From an uncultured Pirellulaceae bacterium (GTDB lineage: Bacteria; Planctomycetota; Planctomycetia; Pirellulales; Pirellulaceae), in the NCBI GenBank assembly GCA_938083195.1, contig CALKCK010000018.1, positions 62,001-126,000 on the forward strand: a stretch of 64,000 nt of DNA, given 5' to 3'. The position numbers were made by a program, and so were the translations under genes. Below the pieces are notes generated by a model. The model had not been told where the DNA came from. It saw nothing but the letters and a program-made list of their open reading frames with translations, and did no database searches. This document shows, in pieces, positions 9,579-19,795 of this stretch (positions are counted from its first letter, which is position 1; the number at the start of each line of letters is the position of its first letter).

Positions 9579-12500
9579 ATGAAGCGGTTCCTGTTGCTTG
9601 CTGCTGCTCTATGCCTGTTTCAATCGCTTGACGAGGGACCTCGGGGAAATCTGCTTTTCGCACAGGGAGCGGACGGGATTGAGGTTCAGTCCGGGTACAA
9701 GATTACTCGCGTCGCGACAGATAAGATTGCAAGTAACATCTTCTGCATGGCTGTCGATCCAGATGGCCGCGTGTTCGTATCCGGCCCTGGTTACATTAAA
9801 GTTCTGGTGGATTCCGATGACGATGGTGTTTTCGAAAATTCCACCTTGTTCTCGGATCGTTTGAAATCTGGCGCACAGGGCATGGCGTTTGACCGGACGG
9901 AATTGCTATGCACCGGAGATGGTGGAGTATGGAAGTTTTCAGATGTCGATCGGGATGGCGTTGCGGATGGTCCTCCCAAGAAAATGTTGGCGATTAAAAC
10001 CGGAGGGGAGCATGATGCGCATGCGATTCGAAAAGGTCCGAGTGGGTGGTGGTACCTGATTGCAGGTAATGGCACGCCCAATTTGCCTGAATATAATTCA
10101 ATGCTCAGCACACCGGTCAAAAATCCTAGAGCCGGATTCTTGCTGAGGATCAGTCCTGACTGGCAAAAGAAAGAGATTTTCGCTCACGGTTTTCGGAATG
10201 CTTATGATTTCGATTTTGCGAATGACGGAAGCATCTTCGTTTTCGACAGCGATGGGGAACGCGATATATCTCTGCCGTGGTATCGCCCAACGCGAGTCTT
10301 TCGAATTCGTGCCGGAGACGATGCTGGTTGGGTTTCAGCGGGATGGAAACGGCCGGGTTATTTTTTCGATATGCCTCTGCTGGTGGACTCTCTCGGTCGA
10401 GGCAGTCCAACAGGAGTCAAGTTTGGGAAGCCGAAAAGAATGCCTGATGGAGATTCGGTAGGACATAGCGATCGCTCAATTTTCGTAGCAGACTGGACGT
10501 TTGGTCGTGTTTTGGTTTCAAGGGTCAGCCTGCGATGTGGAACCCGTAGTTCTTTCTCGGATTTTGCAGTGGCAAAGGGACAGACTGGATTCGCGGTAAC
10601 TGATCTCGATTTTGATTTAACTGGTGATCTGTTGATTAGTGTCGGCGGTCGAGGAACGGAGGGTGGGGTTTACCGGGTGACTCCGCTGAACCTGATTCCC
10701 CAATATGTTTTGCAAGATCTGGAGGCGGAAGAAATTGCCTCAATTCCGCGTGAGAGGTTGCTAAGTAAGTGGATGAAGTCAGAGGTTGATAATTGTCCGG
10801 ATGATTTGCTGTTGCGATCTTTTGTCGGGTGGAGTGAATCCGATTTGCGAACACAATATGATACTCAACAAATCCAGCGGCTCGTTGATTATCTCAATAA
10901 CAGCATTGTCCGGATGAATGCTTCGAATGCCGCTTTGTGGATGAAGATATTTTCAGACTGGAGTGAGGAGACGATTCCTCTTGTCGAAACTTGGCCGGAG
11001 TCAGTTAAACTAACCTGCCGAGTCTCAAGGCAAGCTGGCGACACAAATAAACGGGGCCAAATCTTGGCTGACATTTTAGCGGCGTTGCCGCAGAATTGGG
11101 AATCACTTTTCTTGGTTCGTTTAGGGCAACTAGTTTTTAATGGCTGCGGTGGAGAGAGCTCAAAGGCAATGTTCGCAGGTTATACGCCAAGAGTTCCATT
11201 AAAAATGAGTCGAACACAGGGTGCTGGGATTGCAGACCAGATAGCGAAATTGTTGGAGACTTCTCGAGACGCTGTATTTCAGAATAAGAAAGAGCAACGT
11301 TTAGAATTGGGGCGGCTTGCCGCTTTGTTGGGTGTTGGAACTCCAGATTTGTTTGGGCAAATTTGTTTGGAGTTAGGGAAATCGGAACTCTCGCTAGAGG
11401 AACGTATCCATTGGCTGAATTGTCTAGCCTCTATTTCGGCAACGGGTGATTCATCGACAACTGCTGAGCGGGCGGTTGTTGCTCGGTCATTAGCGGCAAT
11501 CTCCGGACAAGTTCGCACGGAAGAATTGTCGATCGATCGAAATTTTGAACCAAGGCTGAGAACTTTGTTTCAAAAATTAAAGCAGGCTTGGGGAGAGGGG
11601 TTTGAGATCCAACTCGCCAATGAGTTGAGTGGAGAGGGAGAGCAGTTGTTTTTTACCAGTGCATTCAGCACTAAGACGAAAGGGATGTTTATCCCCAAGG
11701 TAATGGTCTGGCTTCAAGCCAATCCTGATTTAGTCGCATCGCAGCACCTTGATTTATTGGGCGGCGACGGTTCTATGGAGTGTTTGGAAGTCATTCGAAA
11801 ATTTTCAGATCAGCGCGAGTTGCAATCGGCTATTATTTCAAATTTGATCAGGTCGCCCAAATTGACCGATCGCGATTTATTCATTGCGGGTTTGGCATCT
11901 TCTGAAGTTTTAACGATCAAAAATTCAGCCATTGGATTGAGGCGAACTTCTCAGCCCGTTGGGGTAGGTGCAATCCTGGCTGCGTCGAATGCTCTCCAGC
12001 AAATTAGCTGGGATAAATCGACGGTCTCAGCTCGCGACCAACTAATGATGTTTTTAGAGAATGAAACCGGGCAGAAGTTTGGGTATCGACCCAAAACGAG
12101 TGAAACCGTTCAGGCAGACGTACTAACACGTGTGTCAAAGTGGATTGAAACACACTTCCCCAATGAATTTCTGAAGAATCAGCAAGGGCAGCTTTCGAAT
12201 GGTCGAGGATTTGCCGAACGGATTGCCGCGGTGGATTGGAGTCAAGGCAACGCGGAGCGTGGGGCAACCGTTTATAAAAATCTTCAGTGTGCACGCTGTC
12301 ATGACTCTGGAAGTCGCATGGGACCGCGGTTGGAAGGGCTGGGCAAAAGGTTCAGTCGAGATGATCTCTTTCGGGCAATTATTCATCCTGATGAGCAAGT
12401 TCCAGAGCGTTACCGAGCCGTGGCCATTGAGACGGTTGATGGACAATATATCCAAGGGGCGATGGTTTACGAATCAGTTGATGGAATTACAATCCAGCAA

Positions 12501-12641
12501 ACAGATGGGAAAACGAAACGGGTAAATCGAGATCAGATTGAAATTCAGACGCGATCGACGAAGTCATTGATGCCCGAAGGTTTGCTTAACCAGGCGACGG
12601 ACCTTGATTTAGCAGACCTATACAAATTTCTTTCCAAGTAA
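9579..12641 (+). CDS. PVC-type propeller/heme-binding protein (CxxCH C-terminus)
   Basis: About 1020 residues from ATG 9579; a GTG immediately upstream is an equal alternative, and AAAGGTGAG precedes both. It has an N-terminal signal peptide and then a beta-propeller of the 'putative membrane-bound dehydrogenase' type (repeated D-x-D-x-D-G calcium-like loops, for example D-S-D-D-D-G and D-V-D-R-D-G). A helical HEAT-like middle of about 450 residues follows. The C-terminal cytochrome-like domain carries CARCH (heme motif CxxCH) plus downstream G-P-R-L and M-P-E-G-L. This architecture is expanded in planctomycetes. It is presumed periplasmic and linked to oxidation of sugars or polysaccharide products, but substrates are unproven. 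It starts 45 bp after the ABC-CPBP gene, so it may share the transcript. Confidence 0.88.
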   Translation: MKRFLLLAAALCLFQSLDEGPRGNLLFAQGADGIEVQSGYKITRVATDKIASNIFCMAVDPDGRVFVSGPGYIKVLVDSDDDGVFENSTLFSDRLKSGAQGMAFDRTELLCTGDGGVWKFSDVDRDGVADGPPKKMLAIKTGGEHDAHAIRKGPSGWWYLIAGNGTPNLPEYNSMLSTPVKNPRAGFLLRISPDWQKKEIFAHGFRNAYDFDFANDGSIFVFDSDGERDISLPWYRPTRVFRIRAGDDAGWVSAGWKRPGYFFDMPLLVDSLGRGSPTGVKFGKPKRMPDGDSVGHSDRSIFVADWTFGRVLVSRVSLRCGTRSSFSDFAVAKGQTGFAVTDLDFDLTGDLLISVGGRGTEGGVYRVTPLNLIPQYVLQDLEAEEIASIPRERLLSKWMKSEVDNCPDDLLLRSFVGWSESDLRTQYDTQQIQRLVDYLNNSIVRMNASNAALWMKIFSDWSEETIPLVETWPESVKLTCRVSRQAGDTNKRGQILADILAALPQNWESLFLVRLGQLVFNGCGGESSKAMFAGYTPRVPLKMSRTQGAGIADQIAKLLETSRDAVFQNKKEQRLELGRLAALLGVGTPDLFGQICLELGKSELSLEERIHWLNCLASISATGDSSTTAERAVVARSLAAISGQVRTEELSIDRNFEPRLRTLFQKLKQAWGEGFEIQLANELSGEGEQLFFTSAFSTKTKGMFIPKVMVWLQANPDLVASQHLDLLGGDGSMECLEVIRKFSDQRELQSAIISNLIRSPKLTDRDLFIAGLASSEVLTIKNSAIGLRRTSQPVGVGAILAASNALQQISWDKSTVSARDQLMMFLENETGQKFGYRPKTSETVQADVLTRVSKWIETHFPNEFLKNQQGQLSNGRGFAERIAAVDWSQGNAERGATVYKNLQCARCHDSGSRMGPRLEGLGKRFSRDDLFRAIIHPDEQVPERYRAVAIETVDGQYIQGAMVYESVDGITIQQTDGKTKRVNRDQIEIQTRSTKSLMPEGLLNQATDLDLADLYKFLSK

Positions 12642-12681
12642 GGAGTGTGGGGGACGTCGACCTCCTTGATGGATCGCCCGG

Positions 12682-12981
12682 TTAAAGCTGGGGAGGGATT
12701 CTTGAGATTGCGACGAGGTAAAGTCCCAGCAGCAGCAATCCGACCCCAATCAGCCCAACGCAGACTCGTTCAGGATTTTTGCCGAAACGCGTGGCGATGG
12801 CTTTGATGAACGTCAATTGAAAGGCCCAACCCCTGTTTCGAATACTGGCCATCAGAAAAATCACGCCGAATACGATTGCTACGGTTCCGACGAAGAGATC
12901 TTGAGTTTGGATGAGAGTATTCCTCAACTTAATTGCTGACAAGTTGGCGGCCGTAAACCCAGATGAGCGAACTGTAAGCAT
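12682..12981 (-). CDS. Small two-helix membrane protein, unknown function
   Basis: A 99-residue protein with two clear hydrophobic segments (about 29-46 and 76-94) separated by a basic loop containing R-N-R-G-W and K-N-P-E-R. I do not recognise a family. It converges with the preceding propeller gene, with a 40-bp gap, and no strong ribosome site is visible upstream. The membrane pattern and charge distribution favour a real gene. An alternative is a shorter product from an internal start. Confidence 0.5.
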   Translation of the reverse strand: MLTVRSSGFTAANLSAIKLRNTLIQTQDLFVGTVAIVFGVIFLMASIRNRGWAFQLTFIKAIATRFGKNPERVCVGLIGVGLLLLGLYLVAISRIPPQL

Positions 12982-13095
12982 TCAAAACAGATTTTGTTAG
13001 AAATCGCCGTGCGCAAGCCATACGTTTTACCTAGGGGACAGGCTTGCAGCAGGCAGCGATCCAAAGTCTACCAAAAATCAAAAACCTAAATGCAT

Positions 13096-13128
13096 AAAAA
13101 AAGACACGAACCAAAATTGGTTCGTGTC
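13096..13128 (-). terminator. Rho-independent terminator of the Cys-rich protein gene
   Basis: A perfect inverted repeat, GACACGAACCAA/TTGGTTCGTGTC (13103-13128), with a two-base centre. On the minus strand it is followed by a run of T (seen as A at 13096-13102). It lies 60 bp past the stop codon of the leftward gene at 13188. Confidence 0.9.
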
Positions 13129-13187
13129 CTCGGTTTTGTAGTAATCGTCGGTTCGGCCTAGGTGGTTAGCCGATGACGTATTTTAAC

Positions 13188-13583
13188 CTAGTTAGCTGGA
13201 GCTGGCTCAGGAGTCATCTCTTCAGCTTCGGCGTCACCGCAGCAAGGATCTGCTTTGCAGCACTTGCGGCTTGGGATCATGCCCTTTAGCTTTGACAAGC
13301 AGTTACGCTTGCAAGGATCAACAGCAACGTCAACGATGCTTGGACGGCATCGTGTAACGCACTCTTTAGTGCGGGTAAGCTTACGCTTTGTGCAACCGCA
13401 CTCGTCTGTAACACACTCAAATTTCAGACGGCAAACTTCCTTCTGAACTTGAACCATAACAATTTTCTTGCGAGTTTTCGCGCAAGGATCTTTCTCAGCG
13501 CAACCACCGCAATCTTGAGCGGCAGCCATCATTGGGAAACACATAGCCACACACATGATGGCAGGAAAAGCAAACTTAAACAT
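13188..13583 (-). CDS. Cys-rich exported protein, unknown function
   Basis: A 131-residue protein with a signal peptide ending near A-A-A-Q (residues 20-23). The mature part of about 108 residues carries 15 cysteines, many in C-x2-C, C-G-C or paired C-C form, among basic residues. The tail is acidic and Pro-rich (E-E-M-T-P-E-P-A-P-A-N). It resembles the small Cys-rich secreted proteins common in planctomycetes, but I do not recognise a named family. Disulfide-crosslinked wall or surface protein, or metal binding, are both possible; this is inference. It is a single gene with its own strong terminator, which suggests substantial expression. Confidence 0.75.
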   Translation of the reverse strand: MFKFAFPAIMCVAMCFPMMAAAQDCGGCAEKDPCAKTRKKIVMVQVQKEVCRLKFECVTDECGCTKRKLTRTKECVTRCRPSIVDVAVDPCKRNCLSKLKGMIPSRKCCKADPCCGDAEAEEMTPEPAPAN

Positions 13584-14078
13584 AGTAACCTCATTTGTTT
13601 TGAACGTTGTGACAACACCTCACACCTATGTGTACTGGTATCGCGAATCTGTTTATGCAACTTAACTCGTAGATAAAAATTGTTGGATGTGCTTTGAAAT
13701 TAAGTACCAGTATCAACGAATTAAATGATTAGAACTGCGACCTACTCTCATATTTGATACAACCGGTTTTTCGGTGGTTGCGAAATTTAGGTGGGGATTG
13801 AATTCACCTTTGAAAAGACGGGGCTAAAGGGGCTTCAATTAGTTCAGGTTGTAGCGAATAAATTACCAAAAACGAATCGTTCGATTTGCAATTCCGGCGG
13901 CCACCGTCTGAGGCAATTTCGGAAGTGCATCGCGAAATTTTGGAACACTGAGTTGTCGTCGATTGGAACGCCTTGGTGCCCAGGGTAACGGAGCACCCGC
14001 CGATCTTCCTATCCGAGGCAAAGGTAGGTGGTCGACCAATCTAATAGTCAGCGATCCATACGAACACGGAAGCCGCTG
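13584..14078. other. Intergenic region, nothing recognised
   Basis: About 495 bp between two leftward genes. An eight-base inverted pair (TACTGGTA near 13634 and TACCAGTA near 13704) is too short to call. The frames through it have no family resemblance. Promoter elements for the Cys-rich gene are expected at the left end but were not identified. Confidence 0.4.
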
Positions 14079-14963
14079 CTACTTGAGTTTAAGAACAGCG
14101 GTCACTGGGAAGTGGTCACTGGGGAATCGGCCTTCAAAAGAGATGCGGTCGATGTTTGCGGTTTCAATGGAAACGTCGCGTGAGACAGCGATCCAGTCAA
14201 TTCTTGCTCCATCGGCAGTTCCCTTAAAACCGTTAAAGGTTCCCGCAGGTTCATCGCCTTTCGCGTGCTTGATTGCGTAAGAATCCAGCAGAGGAGATTC
14301 ACCGGTAGTGGGTGAATCTCCGAACATAGCTTGGTAAGGAGCCGAGTTGACGCCTGCGTTGAAGTCTCCTGTCACGATGACTGTTGAACCCTTCGTTAGC
14401 TCGTTCACGAAATTTCGGATTTGGGTAGCGCTTTCTTTGCGAGCGGTTGCCCCCCGGTGATCGAAATGGGTGTTGATTACATAAAAACTAGTCTTGTTGG
14501 TTCGATCCCACAATTTCAACCAGGTCGCCATCCGGGGTAACGACGAATCCCAGCTTTTGGATCCGGGTTGGTCTGGAGTTTCGCTCAACCAAAAATGCCC
14601 TTCGATCAGTTTGTCGAATCGTTCGGTTAGATAAAATATTCCACATTGCTCGCCGTTGCCATCACGTTGTCGGCTACGTCCAACATAGGTGTACTGAGGC
14701 AGGTTTTCACCGATGTATTTTGCCTGAAAGTTCCAAGTTTCCTGTGTGCCAACAAAGTCGGGTGCGAACTCCGTGATAGTTTGGACAACCGTTTCTTTTC
14801 GTTTTTCCCAATGGTTGTCACCATCTTTGGCAACACCCAGTCGGATGTTGAAGCTCATTGCACGGACTGAATCGTCCTGCCCCTTTGTCGCTTGGCCACT
14901 TACTAATGAAGGGGCGAAGAGCAAAGAAACGAGCAAGGTTGCAATCGCGAGTGGGCGTTTCAT
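14079..14963 (-). CDS. Secreted endonuclease/exonuclease/phosphatase family protein
   Basis: A 294-residue protein with a signal peptide (cleavage near residue 24, V-S-G-Q) and a complete EEP fold. Motifs in order: M-S-F-N-I-R near 36-41, the metal Glu in GTQETW, N-T-H-F-D-H-R, the V-T-G-D-F-N-A core and the final S-D-H-F-P-V with catalytic His. These are the metal and active-site residues of the DNase I/exonuclease III/sphingomyelinase superfamily. The R-G-A-T-A-R-K-E-S segment is typical of the exported sugar-phosphate or phospholipid-acting branch, not of ExoIII. The substrate is not determined. It is a single gene between groEL and the Cys-rich protein. Confidence 0.9.
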   Translation of the reverse strand: MKRPLAIATLLVSLLFAPSLVSGQATKGQDDSVRAMSFNIRLGVAKDGDNHWEKRKETVVQTITEFAPDFVGTQETWNFQAKYIGENLPQYTYVGRSRQRDGNGEQCGIFYLTERFDKLIEGHFWLSETPDQPGSKSWDSSLPRMATWLKLWDRTNKTSFYVINTHFDHRGATARKESATQIRNFVNELTKGSTVIVTGDFNAGVNSAPYQAMFGDSPTTGESPLLDSYAIKHAKGDEPAGTFNGFKGTADGARIDWIAVSRDVSIETANIDRISFEGRFPSDHFPVTAVLKLK

Positions 14964-15058
14964 AGGGATGAGTTCCAGTCAATGATAGGAGGTCGCTGAG
15001 GAAAATTGATCTCTGAGTTTAGCACAGTTGGGCGGGGGCCTGTTTATTGATGGGGCAT

Positions 15059-15092
15059 AAAAAAAACGTCGGCCAAGATTGGCCGACGTTTT
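15059..15092 (-). terminator. Rho-independent terminator after groEL
   Basis: Inverted repeat AACGTCGGCCAA/TTGGCCGACGTT (15065-15090) with a two-base centre. It is flanked by A-rich sequence on the left (the T run for leftward transcription) and a short T run on the right, so it could also act weakly in the other direction. It lies about 90 bp past the groEL stop. Confidence 0.88.
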
Positions 15093-15178
15093 CATAATGT
15101 TTCGCCCCGGTGAAGCATTGCATCGCAACGATTACTCGGGTGACGCTATCAATGACCGGAGGTCACTGAAGCGATTGA

Positions 15179-16816
<1,638 letters not shown>

Positions 16817-16873
16817 TCAGGTTAAGTTGTTTTGTTTGTTGATTTGTAATTAGTTGTTGGTTTTGACTCAGAA

Positions 16874-17206
16874 TTACTCGATGATTGCAAGGACGTCGTC
16901 CTCTCGCATCAGTAGGTACTCGTCATCTCCCAATTTAATTTCGTCGGGACCATAAGAGGTAAACAGGACAACGTCTCCAGGCTTTACTTGGAGCGGGCTT
17001 CGTGTTCCATCTCGAAGAACCCGGCCTTCTCCGACGGAAATTACCGTACCGCGAGAGGGCTTGTCTTGAGCAGATCCAGGAAGCACGATGCCTCCCGCTG
17101 TTGTTTCCAACGAGGATTCTCGCTCAACCACAATACGCTCACCTAAGGGTTGAAGCGTGGTTGATTTAGCTGTCTTTTTCGCCTTTTTCTTCGCAGTCAC
17201 GGCCAT
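16874..17206 (-). CDS. groES: Co-chaperonin GroES (Hsp10)
   Basis: About 110 residues from ATG 17206, chosen over an upstream start because AGGAG lies eight bases before it. The product has a Lys/Ala-rich N-terminal extension of about 16 residues, then the GroES fold: L-Q-P-L-G-E-R-I-V-V, the mobile-loop segment E-T-T-A-G-G-I-V-L-P, G-D-V-V-L-F and the end Y-L-L-M-R-E-D-D-V-L-A-I-I. It caps the GroEL ring. It is the first gene of the groES-groEL operon. No heat-shock operator could be recognised upstream. Confidence 0.95.
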   Translation of the reverse strand: MAVTAKKKAKKTAKSTTLQPLGERIVVERESSLETTAGGIVLPGSAQDKPSRGTVISVGEGRVLRDGTRSPLQVKPGDVVLFTSYGPDEIKLGDDEYLLMREDDVLAIIE

Positions 17207-18024
17207 CGATCGAACTCCTGATTTTTCTTTGCAGACCATTTATTGTTTCAGGCTGATATTAATCCAGTATGAAGACCCTCTTGCGAAAGCCGATTTCAAC
17301 CGCACCTTAAGCCTGACATTTTTGCGGAATCAAAAATGAATATCCCCTACTAGGCAACTGGCGCGCCAATTCAAACAAACTGTCGACGAAACTTGCGGAA
17401 ACTGGCGAAGAAAATCGTTGTGCCCTTAGAAGCATCGAAAAAATGGGGTTTTGTACAGGTTTACAAATCAATAATAAAAATATCGAACACAAAAGGGGAT
17501 CAATTGGGAGCGGTTCGATTCGCCATTAGTCCACGTTGGCACATGAGGTAGGTCCCTCATCGAGGCTATCGTGACAGATTGGCAGAAAACGATGGTGAGG
17601 ATTCTTGAATAGGGTCGTTATTAACGAGCCTGGGCAGGAGGCAATGGAAACGGGTTCAGGCGATCTTTCGCTTCAGAAAATTAGAGATGGTCTCTGGACG
17701 CTTGGCTCAAAAGCCAAGGATTGACTGTTTTTACCGGTTTTATCCGGTGAAATTGGTAATTTGTGGGCTGAGTTAATTGAAACGCGGCAAATAGCCTGAG
17801 CCCGTTTTGATTTGGTTTGGGGTCGGAAAAGTCTTGATTTGCGGCTGGCAACGCCCAGCGAGGGCTATTTCCCCCCTGAAAAATTGTATTTTCGAAAAAG
17901 TCAGTTTTTGGCAGCGCATAATGCTAGGTGCGGTTGCCAAAACTCGTTCGCACCACAAAATAGAAGTCGTCGGTGGTAACCCGGCTCTTGGACGGATTTG
18001 AGAAAGCTTAATCGAAGGCGAAAA
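17207..18024. other. Long divergent intergenic region
   Basis: About 820 bp between leftward groES and the rightward zinc-ribbon gene, so it should carry both promoters. There is no CIRCE (TTAGCACTC-N9-GAGTGCTAA) element. A small hairpin, CTTGGCT-CAAA-AGCCAAG (17701-17718), lacks a T run. A 26-codon frame at 17644-17724 follows an AGGAGG too closely to be convincing. No tRNA or known RNA fold is seen. Confidence 0.5.
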
Positions 18025-18849
18025 ATGGCGATTAAAGTTCGATGCGGAAATTGCAGTGCTGGTTTTCAAGCAAAAGACGAACTGGCTGGAAGGCGAGTGA
18101 AATGTCCGAAATGCAAGGAACCTCTCGTAATTCAAGCGGCGGGTCAATTAGCGACAAGTCCCTCACGGCTGCCTGCAACAACCGCTGCGGCGCACAACCC
18201 GCTTTTAGATCTTCTCGATGAACAAAACATTCGCTCGGTTGTTCGTGGGCCTATCTGCGAGAATTGTGCTTGTGAGTTGTCCCCCAATGCGGTGGTCTGT
18301 GTGGAATGCGGTTTCAATGTTGAAACCGGAGAAATGCTGAAAACTGAATCGTACGATGACGATTTTGATGCTGCGAATTCTGACTCAACCATGTCCGATG
18401 CTGAACGCATCATGGCCAAGGCTGAAAAAGACATTGAAGACATGCCGGTGACCTCGGAGGGGCAAAATTTCGGAGACGGATCAGAGTCTTATCTTATTGC
18501 TGCGGTCGGACTAATTGTCGCGCTCATTCTAATTAGTGCTGCGATGGTCGTTATTTTCATGATGGAGACGATTACGCAATATGCGGCATCGTCTTCAGTC
18601 AGTTTCGCTGCTTCGATAGTCCTGTACAGTGCGATGGGGGTCTGGATTTCTATTGTGGCGTTTCGATCGAAGGCTGGTCATGGCATCGCTTGCATCGCCA
18701 CTGCTTTCTTGTGGTGTATCGTGTTTGGCTTTCTGCAGGGCAAGGGTTTATTGATCCCAGTTTTGGTTTTAATTGCCTGCCTTTTGATTGGCGCCGCCTC
18801 TGGTACCTATTCTGCATTCTATGGTTGGGGGGCGACCGCCGCACCGTAG
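18025..18849 (+). CDS. Zinc-ribbon membrane protein
   Basis: About 274 residues from ATG 18025, which has GAAGG upstream; an earlier TTG adds nine basic residues. The N-terminus is an MJ0042-type zinc finger, C-G-N-C then C-P-K-C (about 7-32). A second ribbon, C-E-N-C and C-V-E-C-G-F-N, lies near residues 76-100. An acidic linker follows, then four hydrophobic segments between about 152 and 270. The two ribbons are presumably cytoplasmic. This domain mix is common in planctomycetes, with no known function. The gene stands alone; its nearest rightward neighbour is 220 bp away. Confidence 0.8.
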   Translation: MAIKVRCGNCSAGFQAKDELAGRRVKCPKCKEPLVIQAAGQLATSPSRLPATTAAAHNPLLDLLDEQNIRSVVRGPICENCACELSPNAVVCVECGFNVETGEMLKTESYDDDFDAANSDSTMSDAERIMAKAEKDIEDMPVTSEGQNFGDGSESYLIAAVGLIVALILISAAMVVIFMMETITQYAASSSVSFAASIVLYSAMGVWISIVAFRSKAGHGIACIATAFLWCIVFGFLQGKGLLIPVLVLIACLLIGAASGTYSAFYGWGATAAP

Positions 18850-19069
18850 TTGCCCTCATATCTGACAGAGGCTACACGCTTTGTGTAGTTTTCGAGAATT
18901 TTCATTGTTGGTTCACAATCGCCGTTGCCATTGGCTTCGTTTGCGATTATGGTCGATTCGTCCCTTTGGGCGAACCTTTATAAATAAGCGGCGTATCATT
19001 AGTAGGCTGTACGTTTATAGAAGCGATTTTGAATTATGTCAGTAAGAATTGGGTCAGTAAGTTAAGGTT

Positions 19070-19501
19070 ATGCGAAGATTAGTGCCTACAAATTGGTGCT
19101 TCTTGTTTTACTGGGTTTTCCTAGTGAACTTCGGACCTTCGTTTCACCACGCTGATCTTTTTGGTCTTCATTCGCACACAGCTGGTAGTGCTCACTGTGG
19201 TTTACATCACTCTCATTCCCATAATCTGGGATGTTGTGACGATGATCATGGCACTGATGACGGTCACCGTCACCCTGTTCCACAGGATTTAGAAGCATCT
19301 GAAGCTTTGGTTTCAGCACCAGACGGAGAATGCGTCTGTTGTAAGTTTTTCGACCAGTACAATGTATGGATCGATTGTGTTGAGTTTGAAGGTGATCATA
19401 CCTTCGGAAGTCAGCGTTTCTCCTATGCCGAAGGTTTTCCGTCTTCAGGCGACCTAACGGCGCTTGCCCGAGGTCCCCCCTCTTTTGTGGCGCTCATTTG
19501 A
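19070..19501 (+). CDS. His-rich exported protein, DUF2946-like
   Basis: A 143-residue protein with a hydrophobic N-terminal segment (about 8-24). The His-rich stretch includes H-H-S-H-S-H-N and later D-D-D-H-G-T-D-D-G-H-R-H. A C-V-C-C pair sits near residue 88, and A-R-G-P-P-S lies at the C-terminus. The Cys pair and the terminal A-R-x-P-P recall DUF2946-type proteins found near metal-transport genes, and the product at 60600 shows the same plan. Metal binding is inferred from composition only. It precedes the DUF58 operon by about 300 bp. AAGG lies upstream of ATG 19070. Confidence 0.55.
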   Translation: MRRLVPTNWCFLFYWVFLVNFGPSFHHADLFGLHSHTAGSAHCGLHHSHSHNLGCCDDDHGTDDGHRHPVPQDLEASEALVSAPDGECVCCKFFDQYNVWIDCVEFEGDHTFGSQRFSYAEGFPSSGDLTALARGPPSFVALI

Positions 19502-19795
19502 GTTTCATCTAAAAGCAATTGCTTCTAAACGGTGTGCGCAATAAGGCCTTGATTGGATTGTCTTATTAGCGGGCATTTTAGCTTGTTTGCCATGCTTCCT
19601 GATGACTCGATGCAGTTCGGTAATGCTAACGTTGCCCACGTCGGGCTTGCGTTACCTGAGCGGCTTGATCGCGCCAACTTTCGTTGCCAAATGTACCTGG
19701 AATCTGAGGTCGAATCCGTCAGAAATTCTGGGCTCATCTCGTGTCCTTTGATTACATGGTCGCTGTCCATTGGCTCCTTGTAATTTCGTTCCCTC

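Noticed and set aside
17240..17400. Search for a CIRCE heat-shock operator upstream of groES
   Set aside because: No nine-base inverted repeat of the TTAGCACTC/GAGTGCTAA type is present.
17490..17540. GGTTCGATTCGCC resembling a tRNA T-arm
   Set aside because: The flanking bases do not form the five-pair stem and no acceptor or anticodon arm is present.
17644..17724. 26-codon frame with an AGGAGG upstream
   Set aside because: The AGGAGG ends only two bases before the ATG, too close for a normal ribosome site, and the peptide has no recognisable feature.
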